Origin: an uncultured Clostridium sp.
GTDB lineage: Bacteria; Bacillota; Clostridia; TANB77; CAG-508
Direction: 5' to 3'
Length of the DNA: 64,000 nt
NCBI GenBank assembly: GCA_946639585.1
Contig: CAMPBS010000006.1
Span: 1-64,000, forward strand
Shown here: piece by piece, positions 10,926 to 19,260 of the stretch
Layout: each line of letters starts with the position of its first letter
Position numbering within the stretch: the first letter of the stretch is position 1
Notes under the pieces: generated by a model
What the model was told of the DNA's origin: nothing
Database searches by the model: none
What the model saw: only the letters and a program-made list of their open reading frames with translations
Translations under genes and position numbers: made by a program

Positions 10926-13900
10926 TTAATCTTCAATATTATCTTCAGCTAAATCATTATCAAAGATTTCTTCTTCGCCTTCGTCGTCTAGGTCTTCAAA
11001 TAGTTCATCACTATCATCGTCGTCATCGTCATTTAAAAGCATTTCGCCTTCTTCGCTATATCCATCTGGTAATTCTTCTCCTCCAATTGCCTCTTCTTCT
11101 AAAAGTTTTTTATCTCTTTCTGGATCGTATTCGATTCCATCTTCGATGTTTTCTTTTATTTCAAGCTCTTTGTTATCATTTGAATATAGTCTGATATCTA
11201 ATCCTAATGATTGAAGTTCTTTTACTAATACCTTGAATCCTTCTGGAATTCCTGGTTCTGGGATGTTTTCGCCTTTTACTATTGCTTCATAAGTTTTTAC
11301 TCTTCCTACTACATCGTCTGATTTAACTGTTAACATTTCTTGTAGTGTATATGCTGCACCATATGCCTCTAATGCCCAAACTTCCATCTCTCCAAAACGT
11401 TGTCCACCGAATTGTGCTTTACCTCCAAGTGGTTGTTGAGTAACTAATGAGTATGGTCCAGTTGAACGAGCGTGGATTTTGTCGTCTACTAAGTGGTGAA
11501 GTTTTAACATGTACATTATACCTACTGTGATTGGCTTGTCGAATGGTTCTCCTGTTCTACCATCATATAGAATTGTTTTACCATCTTCGCTCATTCCTGC
11601 TTGTTTTAATACTTCTCTTACATCTTCCTCTGTTGCACCATCGAAAACTGGTGTTGAAATTTTCCAGCCTAGTGCTTTTGCAGCTCCACCTAAGTGAACT
11701 TCCAAAATTTGTCCAAGGTTCATACGAGAAGGTACTCCAAGTGGGTTTAATAGGATGTCTACTGGTGTTCCATCTGGCATGAATGGCATATCTTCTTCTG
11801 GTAAAACTCTTGAAATAACACCTTTGTTACCATGACGTCCTGCCATTTTATCTCCAACTGAGATTTTTCTTTTTGTTGCTATATAGCATCTAATTACTTG
11901 GTTTACTCCTGGTGCTAGTTCATCTGAATTGTCTCTTGTAAAGATTTTTACATCTACTATTGTTCCTGCTTCTCCGTGTGGTACTCTAAGTGATGTATCC
12001 CTTACTTCTCTAGCTTTTTCACCAAAGATAGCTCTTAATAATCTTTCTTCAGCTGTTAGTTCTGTTTCTCCTTTTGGAGTAACTTTTCCAACTAAGATAT
12101 CTCCAGGTCTTACTTCTGCACCTATTCTGATTATTCCGTTTTCGTCTAAGTCTTTTAATTGGTCATCTCCAACATTTGGGATGTCTCTTGTTATTTCTTC
12201 TGGTCCAAGTTTTGTATCACGGCATTCGCAATCGTATTCTTCAATGTGGATTGATGTGAATACGTCTTCTTTTACTAATTTTTCGTTGATTAAGATAGCG
12301 TCCTCGTAGTTGTAACCTTCCCATGTTGAGAATGCTACTAATACGTTTTTACCTAAAGCCATTTCTCCGTTTTTTGTTGCTGGTCCGTCAGCTATTGTTT
12401 GACCTTTTTTAACTTTTTCACCTTTAGCAACTATTGGTCTTTGGTTGATACATGTTCCACCATTTGTTCTCTTGAATTTACGTAGTTTGTGTGTAATTGT
12501 TTTTCCGTTTTTATATTTTACTTTTATTTCGTCTGCTGATACTTTTACGATTTCTCCATCATCTTCAGCTAGAACTAAGATTCCAGAGTCTTTTGCAGCT
12601 CTGTATTCAATTCCTGTTCCAACTATTGGGCTTTCAGACATCATTAGTGGAACTGCTTGACGTTGCATGTTTGATCCCATTAGGGCTCTCTTTGCGTCAT
12701 CGTGCTCTAAGAATGGTATCATGGCTGCGGCTACTGATACAAGTTGTTTTGGAGATACGTCTATATATTGAACTTTTTCTTTGTCAACTTCTATTACTTC
12801 GTTTTTGTATCTAACTCTTATTCTTGGATTAATGAATTCTCCGTTTTTATCCATTGGCTCTGATGCTTGAGCTATTATGTAATTGTCTTCTACATCTGCA
12901 CTCATGTATTCTACAATATCTGTTGCTCTATGTGTTTCTGGATCTATTTTTCTATATGGTGTTTCAATAAATCCATATTCATTTATGTTTGCAAATGATG
13001 AAAGTGCTGATATTAACCCAATGTTAGGTCCTTCTGGTGATTCTATTGGGCATAATCTACCATAGTGTGTATAGTGAACGTCACGAACCTCGAAACCAGC
13101 TCTTTCTCTTGTTAATCCTCCAGGTCCTAATGCAGAAATTCTTCTTTTATGTGTTAATTCTGAAAGTGGGTTTGTTTGATCCATGAATTGTGAAAGTTGT
13201 GAACTTCCAAAGAATTCTCTTATTGCTGATGTTATAGGTTTTGTATTGATTAATGTTTGTGGTGTTATAACATCTAAGTCTTGGATTGTCATTCTTTCTC
13301 TTACAACTCTTTCAAGTCTTGCTAAACCAATTCTGAATTGATTTTGTAAAAGTTCTCCAACACAACGAATTCTACGGTTTGATAAGTGGTCGATATCATC
13401 TGGTTTTCCTAATCCATGTGATAAGTTTAGTAGGAAGTTTACAGATGCTATGATGTCTTCTGTTGTTATTGTTTTTGGCACTAATTCGTCATATCTTTCT
13501 TGTAATGTTTTTACTAAATCTTTTTCAGATGTGTTGTCTATTATATTTTTTAATGCTGAATAGTTAACTAATTCTTTGAAATGAAGTTTGCTTAAATCCA
13601 CATTTGGTAATACTTTGTGGATGTTTACAGTTCCATTTCCTATTACTCTTACTGTTCTGTCATTTAATGTAATGTCAACAATGTTTATACCAGCATTTTG
13701 TATATTTTCTGCAACTTCTTCTGAAATTGTTTCTCCAGCTGTTACGAATACTTCACCTGTTTCTGGATCTACAATGTCTTTTGCAGCAACTCTATCTTTT
13801 ATTCTTTCAGCTAATGCTAATTTTTGGTTGAATTTGAATCTTCCAACTTTTGCTAGGTCGTATCTTCTATTATCGAAGAATAGTCCATTGAATAATGTTC

Positions 13901-14657
13901 TTGCAGCTTCAGCTGTTGGTAATTCTCCTGGTCTTAATTTTTTGTAGATTTCTATTAGGGCTTCATCTTGATCTTTTATTGTATCTTTTGCTATTGTAGC
14001 ATTTAATAACTCTTCATCTCCAAATAGGTCTCTTATTTGGTCATCTGAGATTATTCCAATTGCTCTTAATAGTAATGTTACAGGAATTTTTCTTGTTCTG
14101 TCTACACGAACGTAGAAGATGTCATTTCCATCTGTTTCATATTCTAGCCATGCTCCTCTAAGTGGCATTACTGTTGATGTGTATGTTCTTTTTCCTGTTT
14201 TTGTATCAAATTCTTCTGAATAATAGCAACTTGGTGAACGAACTAATTGGCTTACTACAACTCTTTCAGCTCCATTGATTACGAATGTTCCACTATCTGT
14301 CATTAGTGGGAAATCTCCTAAATAGATTTCTTGTTCTTTGATTTCGCCTGTTTCACGATTAATTAACCTTACTTTTACATGTAGTCTTGTTGCGTAAGTA
14401 GCATCTCTTTCTTTTGATTCTTCTAGAGTGTACTTAGTCTTGTCCTCCATGTAGTAGTCAAAAAACTCTAAAACAAGGTTTCCAGAATAGTCTTCTATTG
14501 GTGAAATATCTCTTAATACTTCTCCTAAGCCTTCTTCTACAAACCAGTCATATGAATCTTTTTGTACTTTGATGAGGTTTGGCATTTCGATGTAATCGCC
14601 AACTTTTGCGAAATTCTTTCTTGTTGTCTTTTCAAAATTGATGTCTTTTAGTTTCAA
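10926..14657 (-). CDS. rpoB: DNA-directed RNA polymerase subunit beta
   Basis: Second-largest subunit of RNA polymerase, 1243 residues from the chosen start. The rifampicin-pocket segment is canonical ([18 protein letters not shown], then [14 protein letters not shown]), as are the GEKVKKGQ-type and [16 protein letters not shown] motifs. The frame can be extended to a GTG at 14666, but that GTG lies inside the ribosome binding site (AAGGAGTG). The correct start is the TTG at 14657, eight bases after AAGGAG, giving [15 protein letters not shown]. About 60 carboxy-terminal residues are strongly acidic, including six Asp in a row. The ribosomal protein genes rplJ and rplL, which often precede rpoB, are absent. 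Confidence 0.97.
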   Translation of the reverse strand: MKLKDINFEKTTRKNFAKVGDYIEMPNLIKVQKDSYDWFVEEGLGEVLRDISPIEDYSGNLVLEFFDYYMEDKTKYTLEESKERDATYATRLHVKVRLINRETGEIKEQEIYLGDFPLMTDSGTFVINGAERVVVSQLVRSPSCYYSEEFDTKTGKRTYTSTVMPLRGAWLEYETDGNDIFYVRVDRTRKIPVTLLLRAIGIISDDQIRDLFGDEELLNATIAKDTIKDQDEALIEIYKKLRPGELPTAEAARTLFNGLFFDNRRYDLAKVGRFKFNQKLALAERIKDRVAAKDIVDPETGEVFVTAGETISEEVAENIQNAGINIVDITLNDRTVRVIGNGTVNIHKVLPNVDLSKLHFKELVNYSALKNIIDNTSEKDLVKTLQERYDELVPKTITTEDIIASVNFLLNLSHGLGKPDDIDHLSNRRIRCVGELLQNQFRIGLARLERVVRERMTIQDLDVITPQTLINTKPITSAIREFFGSSQLSQFMDQTNPLSELTHKRRISALGPGGLTRERAGFEVRDVHYTHYGRLCPIESPEGPNIGLISALSSFANINEYGFIETPYRKIDPETHRATDIVEYMSADVEDNYIIAQASEPMDKNGEFINPRIRVRYKNEVIEVDKEKVQYIDVSPKQLVSVAAAMIPFLEHDDAKRALMGSNMQRQAVPLMMSESPIVGTGIEYRAAKDSGILVLAEDDGEIVKVSADEIKVKYKNGKTITHKLRKFKRTNGGTCINQRPIVAKGEKVKKGQTIADGPATKNGEMALGKNVLVAFSTWEGYNYEDAILINEKLVKEDVFTSIHIEEYDCECRDTKLGPEEITRDIPNVGDDQLKDLDENGIIRIGAEVRPGDILVGKVTPKGETELTAEERLLRAIFGEKAREVRDTSLRVPHGEAGTIVDVKIFTRDNSDELAPGVNQVIRCYIATKRKISVGDKMAGRHGNKGVISRVLPEEDMPFMPDGTPVDILLNPLGVPSRMNLGQILEVHLGGAAKALGWKISTPVFDGATEEDVREVLKQAGMSEDGKTILYDGRTGEPFDKPITVGIMYMLKLHHLVDDKIHARSTGPYSLVTQQPLGGKAQFGGQRFGEMEVWALEAYGAAYTLQEMLTVKSDDVVGRVKTYEAIVKGENIPEPGIPEGFKVLVKELQSLGLDIRLYSNDNKELEIKENIEDGIEYDPERDKKLLEEEAIGGEELPDGYSEEGEMLLNDDDDDDSDELFEDLDDEGEEEIFDNDLAEDNIED

Positions 14658-14890
14658 AAAAATCACTCCTTAAAAATAATTTAAGCAGATTTTGATGGTG
14701 CCCTTTCGAGCAATGATACTTTAAAAAGTCCTTCTTATTTTGCAGTTCTTTTAGTTACTTTTAAATGACTGCTCTGACATTTAATTTCTGCTATAGTTTC
14801 CCACAAATAATTCCTCTTTTTAAAATATAAAAATTGAATTTAATAAACTGAAATGGTTGTTCCAAAATTTCACAACCGCAAATCTTATAA
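14658..14890 (-). other. Long untranslated leader of rpoB
   Basis: About 225 bases separate the rpoB promoter from its start. The minus-strand RNA can form short local helices, and its T- and A-rich arms flank a GC-richer patch (14695-14720, GCTCGAAAGGGC). I did not recognise a known ribosomal-protein leader and saw no open frame longer than a few codons. The length hints at leader-based control of polymerase synthesis, but that is inference. Confidence 0.5.
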
Positions 14891-14919
14891 ATTATATCAT
14901 TTTTCCTTACGGAAGTCAA
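14891..14919 (-). promoter_or_regulatory. Promoter of rpoBC
   Basis: On the minus strand TTGACT (14914-14919) and TATAAT (14891-14896) are separated by exactly 17 bases. The TTCCGTAA motif seen upstream of other genes in this window lies across the -35/spacer boundary (14907-14914). Confidence 0.85.
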
Positions 14920-14934
14920 TGGTTTAGAGCAAAA

Positions 14935-14971
14935 AAAATAATAAAAATAGCATATCTATTTTTATTATTTT
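14935..14971 (-). terminator. Terminator of the Elp3-like gene
   Basis: A 16-base inverted repeat (AAAATAATAAAAATAG and its complement) with a five-base loop follows the stop at 14978 by a few bases. On the minus strand it ends in a run of eight T. It lies upstream of the rpoB promoter and so insulates rpoBC from the gene before it. Confidence 0.75.
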
Positions 14972-14977
14972 AATTTT

Positions 14978-16033
14978 TTATTCTTCTCTAAAATCAGCAA
15001 ATGTTTTTACTATTTCTATTTTTGATTTTCCTTGTTTAATTTCATCATTTGCCTTTACAATTAAGTCTACATCGTAAATTTCTTTTAATTTTTTTACATT
15101 TTCCTTTTTATGCCCTATTACATTATTCACATCTATTGAATTCACTTCAACTAGAACTTCTTTGACTTTTACATTTAATTTTTTTATTTTATTTACAACT
15201 GCGTCATACCACAAGCTAGATTCTACAAGTTGCCTGAATGCTGGATGATAAGGTCCCGCAAGTACTTCACTATTTTCTTGTTCTGGACTTGTTATTTCAT
15301 CTGTGTTTTGCAATCCAATTCTTATTATATCTATATTTTTACTATTGAACATTGAAACTAATTCCTTGCAAACCTCAACAGCTTGTACAACTGTGAGTGG
15401 CTTATATGTACCCTCTTCATATTCTTTTGCAAGTTTTGTTCCTTTAATTACCAAAACAGGATAAATTCTTACCATCTTTGGTTTTAATTTTATCAATGCT
15501 TTTGCAGTGTTTATTTCATCTATTTTTGTTGAATCTGGTAAACCAACCATCATTTGATGTCCAAGTGTGAAACCATACCTTCTAATTAGTTTTGAAGCTT
15601 GCTTTACATCAGCAAATGTATGACCTCTTTCTGCTTTTTTTAGTATATAGTCATTTGCTGATTGAACGCCTAATTCTATTGTTTTTACTTTGTATTTTTT
15701 TAATCTTTTTAAAATATTTTTATTTATATAATCTGGTCTTGTAGAAATTCGAATACTGCTAATTTTCCCTGCTTTAATATAGTTGTATGCAGCTTCCAAC
15801 AATTCATTTTGTTTATCTTCGTCTATCCCTGTAAAACTCCCGCCAAAAAACGCCACCTCAACATTTCCATCATGTTTTTGGATATGATCTAAATAATAAT
15901 CTATTGTTTTTTTAACATCTTCTTTTGTAACTTGATTTTTCTCGCCACTTATTTTGTTTTGATTGCAAAATGAGCAATCATGCGGACAACCCAAGTGCGG
16001 TACAAATATAGGGATAACGTATTTCTTAGTCAT
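14978..16033 (-). CDS. Elp3-like radical SAM protein
   Basis: A radical S-adenosylmethionine enzyme of the COG1243 type, 351 residues. The iron-sulfur motif CPHDCSFCNQ is at residues 16-25. The following FFGGSFTG, RISTRPDYI and ELGVQS motifs are those of the Elp3/YhcC-like TIM barrel. It lacks the acetyltransferase domain of true Elp3. In Clostridia this gene commonly sits beside rnc and smc, and here rnc lies upstream on the same strand, although a foreign-looking gene and an RNA candidate separate them. The substrate is unknown, though a tRNA-related role is often assumed. Start ATG at 16033 with AAAGGAATG upstream. Confidence 0.85.
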   Translation of the reverse strand: MTKKYVIPIFVPHLGCPHDCSFCNQNKISGEKNQVTKEDVKKTIDYYLDHIQKHDGNVEVAFFGGSFTGIDEDKQNELLEAAYNYIKAGKISSIRISTRPDYINKNILKRLKKYKVKTIELGVQSANDYILKKAERGHTFADVKQASKLIRRYGFTLGHQMMVGLPDSTKIDEINTAKALIKLKPKMVRIYPVLVIKGTKLAKEYEEGTYKPLTVVQAVEVCKELVSMFNSKNIDIIRIGLQNTDEITSPEQENSEVLAGPYHPAFRQLVESSLWYDAVVNKIKKLNVKVKEVLVEVNSIDVNNVIGHKKENVKKLKEIYDVDLIVKANDEIKQGKSKIEIVKTFADFREE

Positions 16034-16151
16034 TCTACTTCATTCCTTTCTCAAGTTTTCACTTCGACATTTTCATTATTCTTATTATACACTATTTGTT
16101 AAAATTTTCAAGTGTTTTCACTGCAAAAATTTTTTTGCTTTTTTATAAAAA

Positions 16152-16180
16152 TAACTTGCTTTTTTCATTATAGCAAGTTA
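16152..16180. promoter_or_regulatory. Operator-like palindrome over the nuclease promoter
   Basis: TAACTTGCT (16152-16160) and AGCAAGTTA (16172-16180) form a perfect nine-base inverted repeat with an 11-base spacer. It covers the -35 and the edge of the -10 of the following gene, as an operator for a self-regulating repressor would. On the minus strand it is followed by TTATTTTTAT, so it could instead be a weak terminator. Confidence 0.45.
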
Positions 16181-16184
16181 TAAT
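16156..16184 (+). promoter_or_regulatory. Promoter of the PBECR-like gene
   Basis: TTGCTT (16156-16161) and TATAAT (16179-16184) are spaced by 17 bases. The -10 is perfect and the -35 is weak. The expected start of transcription is about 16191, with AAAGGAG at 16202-16208 ahead of the TTG start. Confidence 0.6.
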
Positions 16185-16215
16185 TAGTTTCAAATTCTTA
16201 TAAAGGAGCACGTAA

Positions 16216-16635
16216 TTGGATATATTAGATATAAATAAAATTAATAAAGCAAAAAGTAAAAATATAAAAATAGGAGAATTAACTCAAGATGTTATTGACG
16301 CATTGAATTTAGATCTTAAACCTCAAAACATAAACATTTGGGCCACTAGAATACAAGAGCATTGTGAAAAACATAAGGATGAGTATTCATCTCCTAACGC
16401 GTATAATCAAGCGGTTAAATTTATACCGACTATAATTAAAGAACCTGATTACATCGGATTACACAATAATGGAAATATTCAGTATGTAAAAAGGTTAGAC
16501 GACATTTCTATGGTTGGAATTCAAATTCTACATGGTAGTGGTAACTTGCTTTTTCGAACTATCTTTCCGATTACAGAAAGTAAGTTAAATAATTCTATAA
16601 AGAGCGGGAAACTTATTCCAATGGATAAAAAATAG
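16216..16635 (+). CDS. Orphan PBECR-like (phage barnase/EndoU/RelE-type) nuclease domain protein
   Basis: A 139-residue protein with a TTG start at 16216, eight bases after AAAGGAG. Residues 75-125 (PDYIGLHNNGNIQYVKR and IQILHGSGNLLFRTIFPI) resemble the PBECR nuclease fold usually found at the end of phage head or polyvalent proteins. The first 70 residues are helical and resemble the spacer seen before such domains. Here it is a free-standing gene on the opposite strand, inserted between rnc and the Elp3-like gene, with its own promoter and terminator. No obvious antitoxin gene is adjacent. It may be a domesticated toxin or a prophage relic; the family call is moderate and the activity is inferred. 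Confidence 0.5.
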   Translation: MDILDINKINKAKSKNIKIGELTQDVIDALNLDLKPQNINIWATRIQEHCEKHKDEYSSPNAYNQAVKFIPTIIKEPDYIGLHNNGNIQYVKRLDDISMVGIQILHGSGNLLFRTIFPITESKLNNSIKSGKLIPMDKK

Positions 16636-16806
16636 GAGATACTGCAGTATCTCCATTTTTGTTTGGTTAATTGGTGGGACGGCGTACCCCAACATCTCTT
16701 TTAAGACCATCTCTGGCGTGATAGCTGCCAATTTCTATCCTCAACTAACCTTATTATTATATGCATGCTATGTAATTGTTATACATGGCTGTATATCTAA
16801 TTTAGT
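16625..16806 (-). ncRNA. Candidate structured small RNA (about 180 nt)
   Basis: A minus-strand promoter (16813-16841) would start an RNA near 16806 that ends at the palindromic terminator at 16635-16654. The GC-richer core (16665-16750) is closed by a nine-pair helix (16742-16750 with 16665-16673, including one G-U). Inside it, GATAG/CTATC (16735-16739 with 16720-16724) and TTGGC/GCCA (16727-16730 with 16714-16717) interleave, which is an H-type pseudoknot. A competing hairpin (TTGG/CCAA, 16671-16674 with 16689-16692) overlaps the closing helix. No open frame was seen. It matches no RNA family that I recognise. Confidence 0.5.
16635..16665. terminator. Bidirectional terminator after the PBECR-like gene and small RNA
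   Basis: GGAGATACTGCAGTATCTCC is a perfect 20-base palindrome (16635-16654) that begins in the stop codon of the nuclease gene. It is followed by ATTTTTGTTT on the plus strand and TATTTTTTAT on the minus strand, so it can end transcripts from both sides. Confidence 0.85.
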
Positions 16807-16812
16807 AAAGGA

Positions 16813-16841
16813 ATTTTATCACTAATTCCTTTATTTGTCAA
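16813..16841 (-). promoter_or_regulatory. Promoter of the candidate small RNA
   Basis: On the minus strand a perfect TTGACA (16836-16841) is followed after 17 bases by TAAAAT (16813-16818), just downstream of the rnc stop. A ten-base inverted repeat (16806-16815 with 16824-16833) overlaps it. That repeat could instead be a weak rnc terminator, although no T run follows on the minus strand. Confidence 0.6.
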
Positions 16842-16872
16842 TATTATAGCACATTTTTTTGTAAAAATCAAA

Positions 16873-17544
16873 TTACAAAACTTCTATTGCTTTTTTTGCC
16901 GCGTCCATTTCTGCAAGTTTTTTACTTTTTCCTGTTCCATTTGCCAATAATTTGTTATTGCATCTAACTTCAACTTCAAATTGTTTTGCATGGTCTGGAC
17001 CAAATTCTCTTAAAACATTGTATTCTATTTTTACATTTCCATGCACTTGTAACATTTCTTGTAGCACAGTTTTATAATCTTTTTCTCCAACATGATGAAC
17101 TGCAATTTCTATATCGTCTTTTAAATTTTCTATTATGAACTTTTCTGCATATTGTAAGCCACCATCTATGTACATTGCAGCTATTACAGCTTCCACACTA
17201 TCTGCTAATATAGCTGGTCTTCCTCCTTTGCAGGTTGTTCTTTCAGATTTCCCCAAGTTTAAGAAATCACTAAAATTATGCTTTTTTGCTACTTTATGTA
17301 GGCTTGTTTCGCACACTACGCTAGCTCTAACTTTAGTCATTTCTCCTTCTTTAAGGTTTGGGTATGTTGTATAAATGTAGTTGCTTGATATAAATTCTAA
17401 TATGCTATCTCCTAAGAATTCCAGTTTTTCGTTGCTTTCTATTCCATTTTCATATGCATATGATGTATGCGTTAATGCCTGGTTTAGAAGTTCCTTGTTT
17501 TTAAATGTATATCCTATGTTTTTTTCTAGTTCTTCTTTGTTCAT
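16873..17544 (-). CDS. rnc: Ribonuclease III
   Basis: Double-strand-specific endoribonuclease, 223 residues, normal length. The signature NEKLEFLGDSILEF (residues 39-52) carries the catalytic Glu/Asp, and the second acidic site is in DSVEAVIAAMY (about 115-125). The last 70 residues form the double-stranded-RNA-binding domain ending in GKSKKLAEMDAAKKAIEVL. It matures rRNA and processes structured messengers, so the hairpin-rich transcripts and antisense RNA candidate in this window are possible substrates. Start ATG at 17544 behind AAGGGGTG. Confidence 0.95.
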   Translation of the reverse strand: MNKEELEKNIGYTFKNKELLNQALTHTSYAYENGIESNEKLEFLGDSILEFISSNYIYTTYPNLKEGEMTKVRASVVCETSLHKVAKKHNFSDFLNLGKSERTTCKGGRPAILADSVEAVIAAMYIDGGLQYAEKFIIENLKDDIEIAVHHVGEKDYKTVLQEMLQVHGNVKIEYNVLREFGPDHAKQFEVEVRCNNKLLANGTGKSKKLAEMDAAKKAIEVL

Positions 17545-17567
17545 TTTCTCACCCCTTTTCTTTTTCT

Positions 17568-17595
17568 ATTATACACTATTTTCCAGTTTTTTCAA
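17568..17595 (-). promoter_or_regulatory. Promoter of rnc
   Basis: TTGAAA (17590-17595) and TATAAT (17568-17573) on the minus strand are 16 bases apart and lie about 25 bases before the rnc start. Confidence 0.65.
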
Positions 17596-17639
17596 GTATT
17601 TTTTTGCAAATGTTTTTTTGGTTAATTTTGAGTGTTCGC

Positions 17640-17668
17640 TTGTTTTTGATTTTATTATGTGATATTAT
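17640..17668 (+). promoter_or_regulatory. Possible promoter of the small coiled-coil gene
   Basis: TTGTTT (17640-17645) and TATTAT (17663-17668) are spaced by 17 bases on the plus strand, about 60 bases before the small gene at 17730. The -35 is weak. Confidence 0.4.
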
Positions 17669-17729
17669 AAGTTCAACCTTTCTTAGTCAGAAGGTAGTCT
17701 TTATCAGAAGACGGAAAGGAGGTATCTTT

Positions 17730-17858
17730 ATGACTATTAGCGATACAGTACTTAATCTTGTTGACAAACTAATTGCAGAAAAAGAAAAGAACTTTATGCT
17801 ACAGTTACAATTGCAACAACTTCAACAAGAACTACAAAAGACAATTTCAAGCAAATAG
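17730..17858 (+). CDS. Small coiled-coil protein of 42 residues
   Basis: A short gene starting at ATG 17730, seven bases after a strong AAAGGAGG. The product begins MTISDTVLNLVDKLIAEKEK and continues with a Gln/Leu-rich heptad stretch (LQLQLQQLQQELQK), so it should be one amphipathic helix able to pair with itself or a partner. A longer in-frame extension to 17505 is antisense to rnc and has no ribosome binding site, so it was rejected. A strong terminator follows 12 bases after the stop. Function unknown; the clean promoter, binding site and terminator argue that it is a real gene. Confidence 0.65.
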   Translation: MTISDTVLNLVDKLIAEKEKNFMLQLQLQQLQQELQKTISSK

Positions 17859-17870
17859 TTTTACATAATA

Positions 17871-17899
17871 AAAAAAGAGTAGATTCGCAGTCTACTCTT
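17871..17899 (+). terminator. Terminator of the small coiled-coil gene
   Basis: AAAAAGAGTAGA and TCTACTCTTTTT (12 bp) enclose the loop TTCGCAG, directly after the small gene. It is symmetric enough to act on both strands. Confidence 0.85.
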
Positions 17900-17910
17900 T
17901 TTGATAAAAA

Positions 17911-17947
17911 AATAATATGTGCAAATTCGCAGTACACATATTATTTA
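17911..17947 (-). terminator. Terminator of the AI-2E-type permease gene
   Basis: On the minus strand AATAATATGTG pairs with CACATATTATT and is followed by a T run. It lies about 90 bases after the permease stop, back to back with the terminator at 17871-17899. Both loops contain TTCGCAGT (plus strand), a curious shared sequence. Confidence 0.75.
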
Positions 17948-18034
17948 TTAGTCTTTATGACTATAGCGATAATTTTTTACTTTGTATCTAAATAATACCA
18001 TAAAAATTATAATTTGTCAAATAAATTTGATAAA

Positions 18035-19180
18035 TTATTCTGTTTTGTTTTTTGTCTCATTTTTATATTTTATAAAATCCTCGATTAGAATCTTTAATAC
18101 TGCTGAGATTGGAACTGATAAGAAAATTCCCCACATTCCAAAATATGCTCCACCAATTGTTATTGCTAAAATCACAACTAATGGGCTAATTTTTAAGTTA
18201 TCGCCAACAATTTTAGGATTAATTACATTTGCATCTATTTGTTGTAAAATTATTATTACAACAAGCATCCAAATTGCTTGAGAAATTCCTCCTGTTATTA
18301 GTGTGATTATTCCAGCAATTATTACTGCGATAATCGCTCCAACGTAGGGAATTATATTGAATAATCCAATTATAAATCCTAGCAATGGTGCATATTTTAT
18401 ACCCATTATGCTCATTGCAATTGTTGTTAAAACACCAACAACTACTGCATCTATTAGCTGACTGCTTAAAAATCTAAAAAAGATTTCGTTTGTATCATTA
18501 AAGTATTTTGAAAGATTCTGATATGTTTTTTCTTTAAACACAGCTTTAAAGAATCTCTCCATAAACGCCATTATTCTTGTTCTTCCTGACAATAGGTATA
18601 CAGATACTATGAATGCTACAAAAATGTCTATAATGCTATTTACAAAGCTCATAGCGCCTTTTGCATACTGACCTATTGTATCCATATTAATATATTGTTT
18701 AAAGTCAATATTTTTAGCGTTTTGCAATACATCATTTATTGTATTTGTTACTGCATCGCTTTTTAATATTGAATCTTGTGGCAATTCATTATATTTTTGA
18801 ATTGTTCCTTCAATATAGCCTTGTAAGTTGGTCACAAGTTCTGTTACACTTTGAACTAGTACCGGGAATATCCAGTTAAAAATTATTATCAGAATAAGAG
18901 CAAATATTATGTAGCTAATTAGTATACTTATCCCTCTCGCTCTGTTTTTTACTAATTTTATTTTTGATTTTTTTAGCATTTTTTCAATGCTTTTACTTGG
19001 CATATAAAGGATATATGCTATTAAAATACCTATAAAAAATGGTTTTAGTATTTTCAAAAAATCTCCTATGCCTTGCATTATTTGTGGAAAATTATCTAAC
19101 AATTTGTAGAATGCAATTATTGCCACACCTAGCATAAACCAATAAATCCACTTTTTGCCATTTTTCTTAATCTCGTTCAT
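18035..19180 (-). CDS. AI-2E family (PerM-like) membrane transporter
   Basis: A 381-residue integral membrane protein of the AI-2E/PerM exporter superfamily. It has paired helices near the amino end, a soluble loop (about residues 115-185), and the typical later block GFIIGLFNIIPYVGAIIAVI followed by NPKIVGDNLKISPLVVI. These two motifs define the family. The start used here is ATG 19180, eight bases after GGAGG; an upstream extension to 19243 reads through a repeat-like hairpin and has no binding site. It follows exonuclease III on the same strand. The substrate cannot be told from sequence. Confidence 0.85.
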   Translation of the reverse strand: MNEIKKNGKKWIYWFMLGVAIIAFYKLLDNFPQIMQGIGDFLKILKPFFIGILIAYILYMPSKSIEKMLKKSKIKLVKNRARGISILISYIIFALILIIIFNWIFPVLVQSVTELVTNLQGYIEGTIQKYNELPQDSILKSDAVTNTINDVLQNAKNIDFKQYINMDTIGQYAKGAMSFVNSIIDIFVAFIVSVYLLSGRTRIMAFMERFFKAVFKEKTYQNLSKYFNDTNEIFFRFLSSQLIDAVVVGVLTTIAMSIMGIKYAPLLGFIIGLFNIIPYVGAIIAVIIAGIITLITGGISQAIWMLVVIIILQQIDANVINPKIVGDNLKISPLVVILAITIGGAYFGMWGIFLSVPISAVLKILIEDFIKYKNETKNKTE

Positions 19181-19216
19181 TGTTTTTACCTCCTTCGAAT
19201 TTCGGGATACTACCTG

Positions 19217-19259
19217 GTTTTTGGGGACACTCCCTAAAAGCAAGGTGGTGTTCCCAAAA
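19217..19259. repeat. GGGGACAC-type hairpin repeat
   Basis: TTTTGGGGACACTCC and GGTGGTGTTCCCAAAA form an imperfect 15-bp hairpin between exonuclease III and the permease gene. Related TTTGGGG-led hairpins lie at 54396-54451 and 55664-55712, with degenerate pieces near 46708 and 61560. They look like a dispersed REP-like family. Confidence 0.6.
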
Positions 19260-19260
19260 T

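Noticed and set aside
14658-14666. GTG start for rpoB three codons upstream
   Set aside because: The GTG overlaps the AAGGAG binding site, so it cannot be used; TTG at 14657 fits.
16660-16750. tRNA, SRP RNA or tmRNA in the GC-richer patch
   Set aside because: No T-arm GTTCRA motif, no GGAAGGAAGCAG-type SRP loop and no tag frame could be found.
16806-16833. Hairpin after rnc as its terminator
   Set aside because: It has no T run on the minus strand and overlaps a better-scoring promoter; kept only as an alternative reading.
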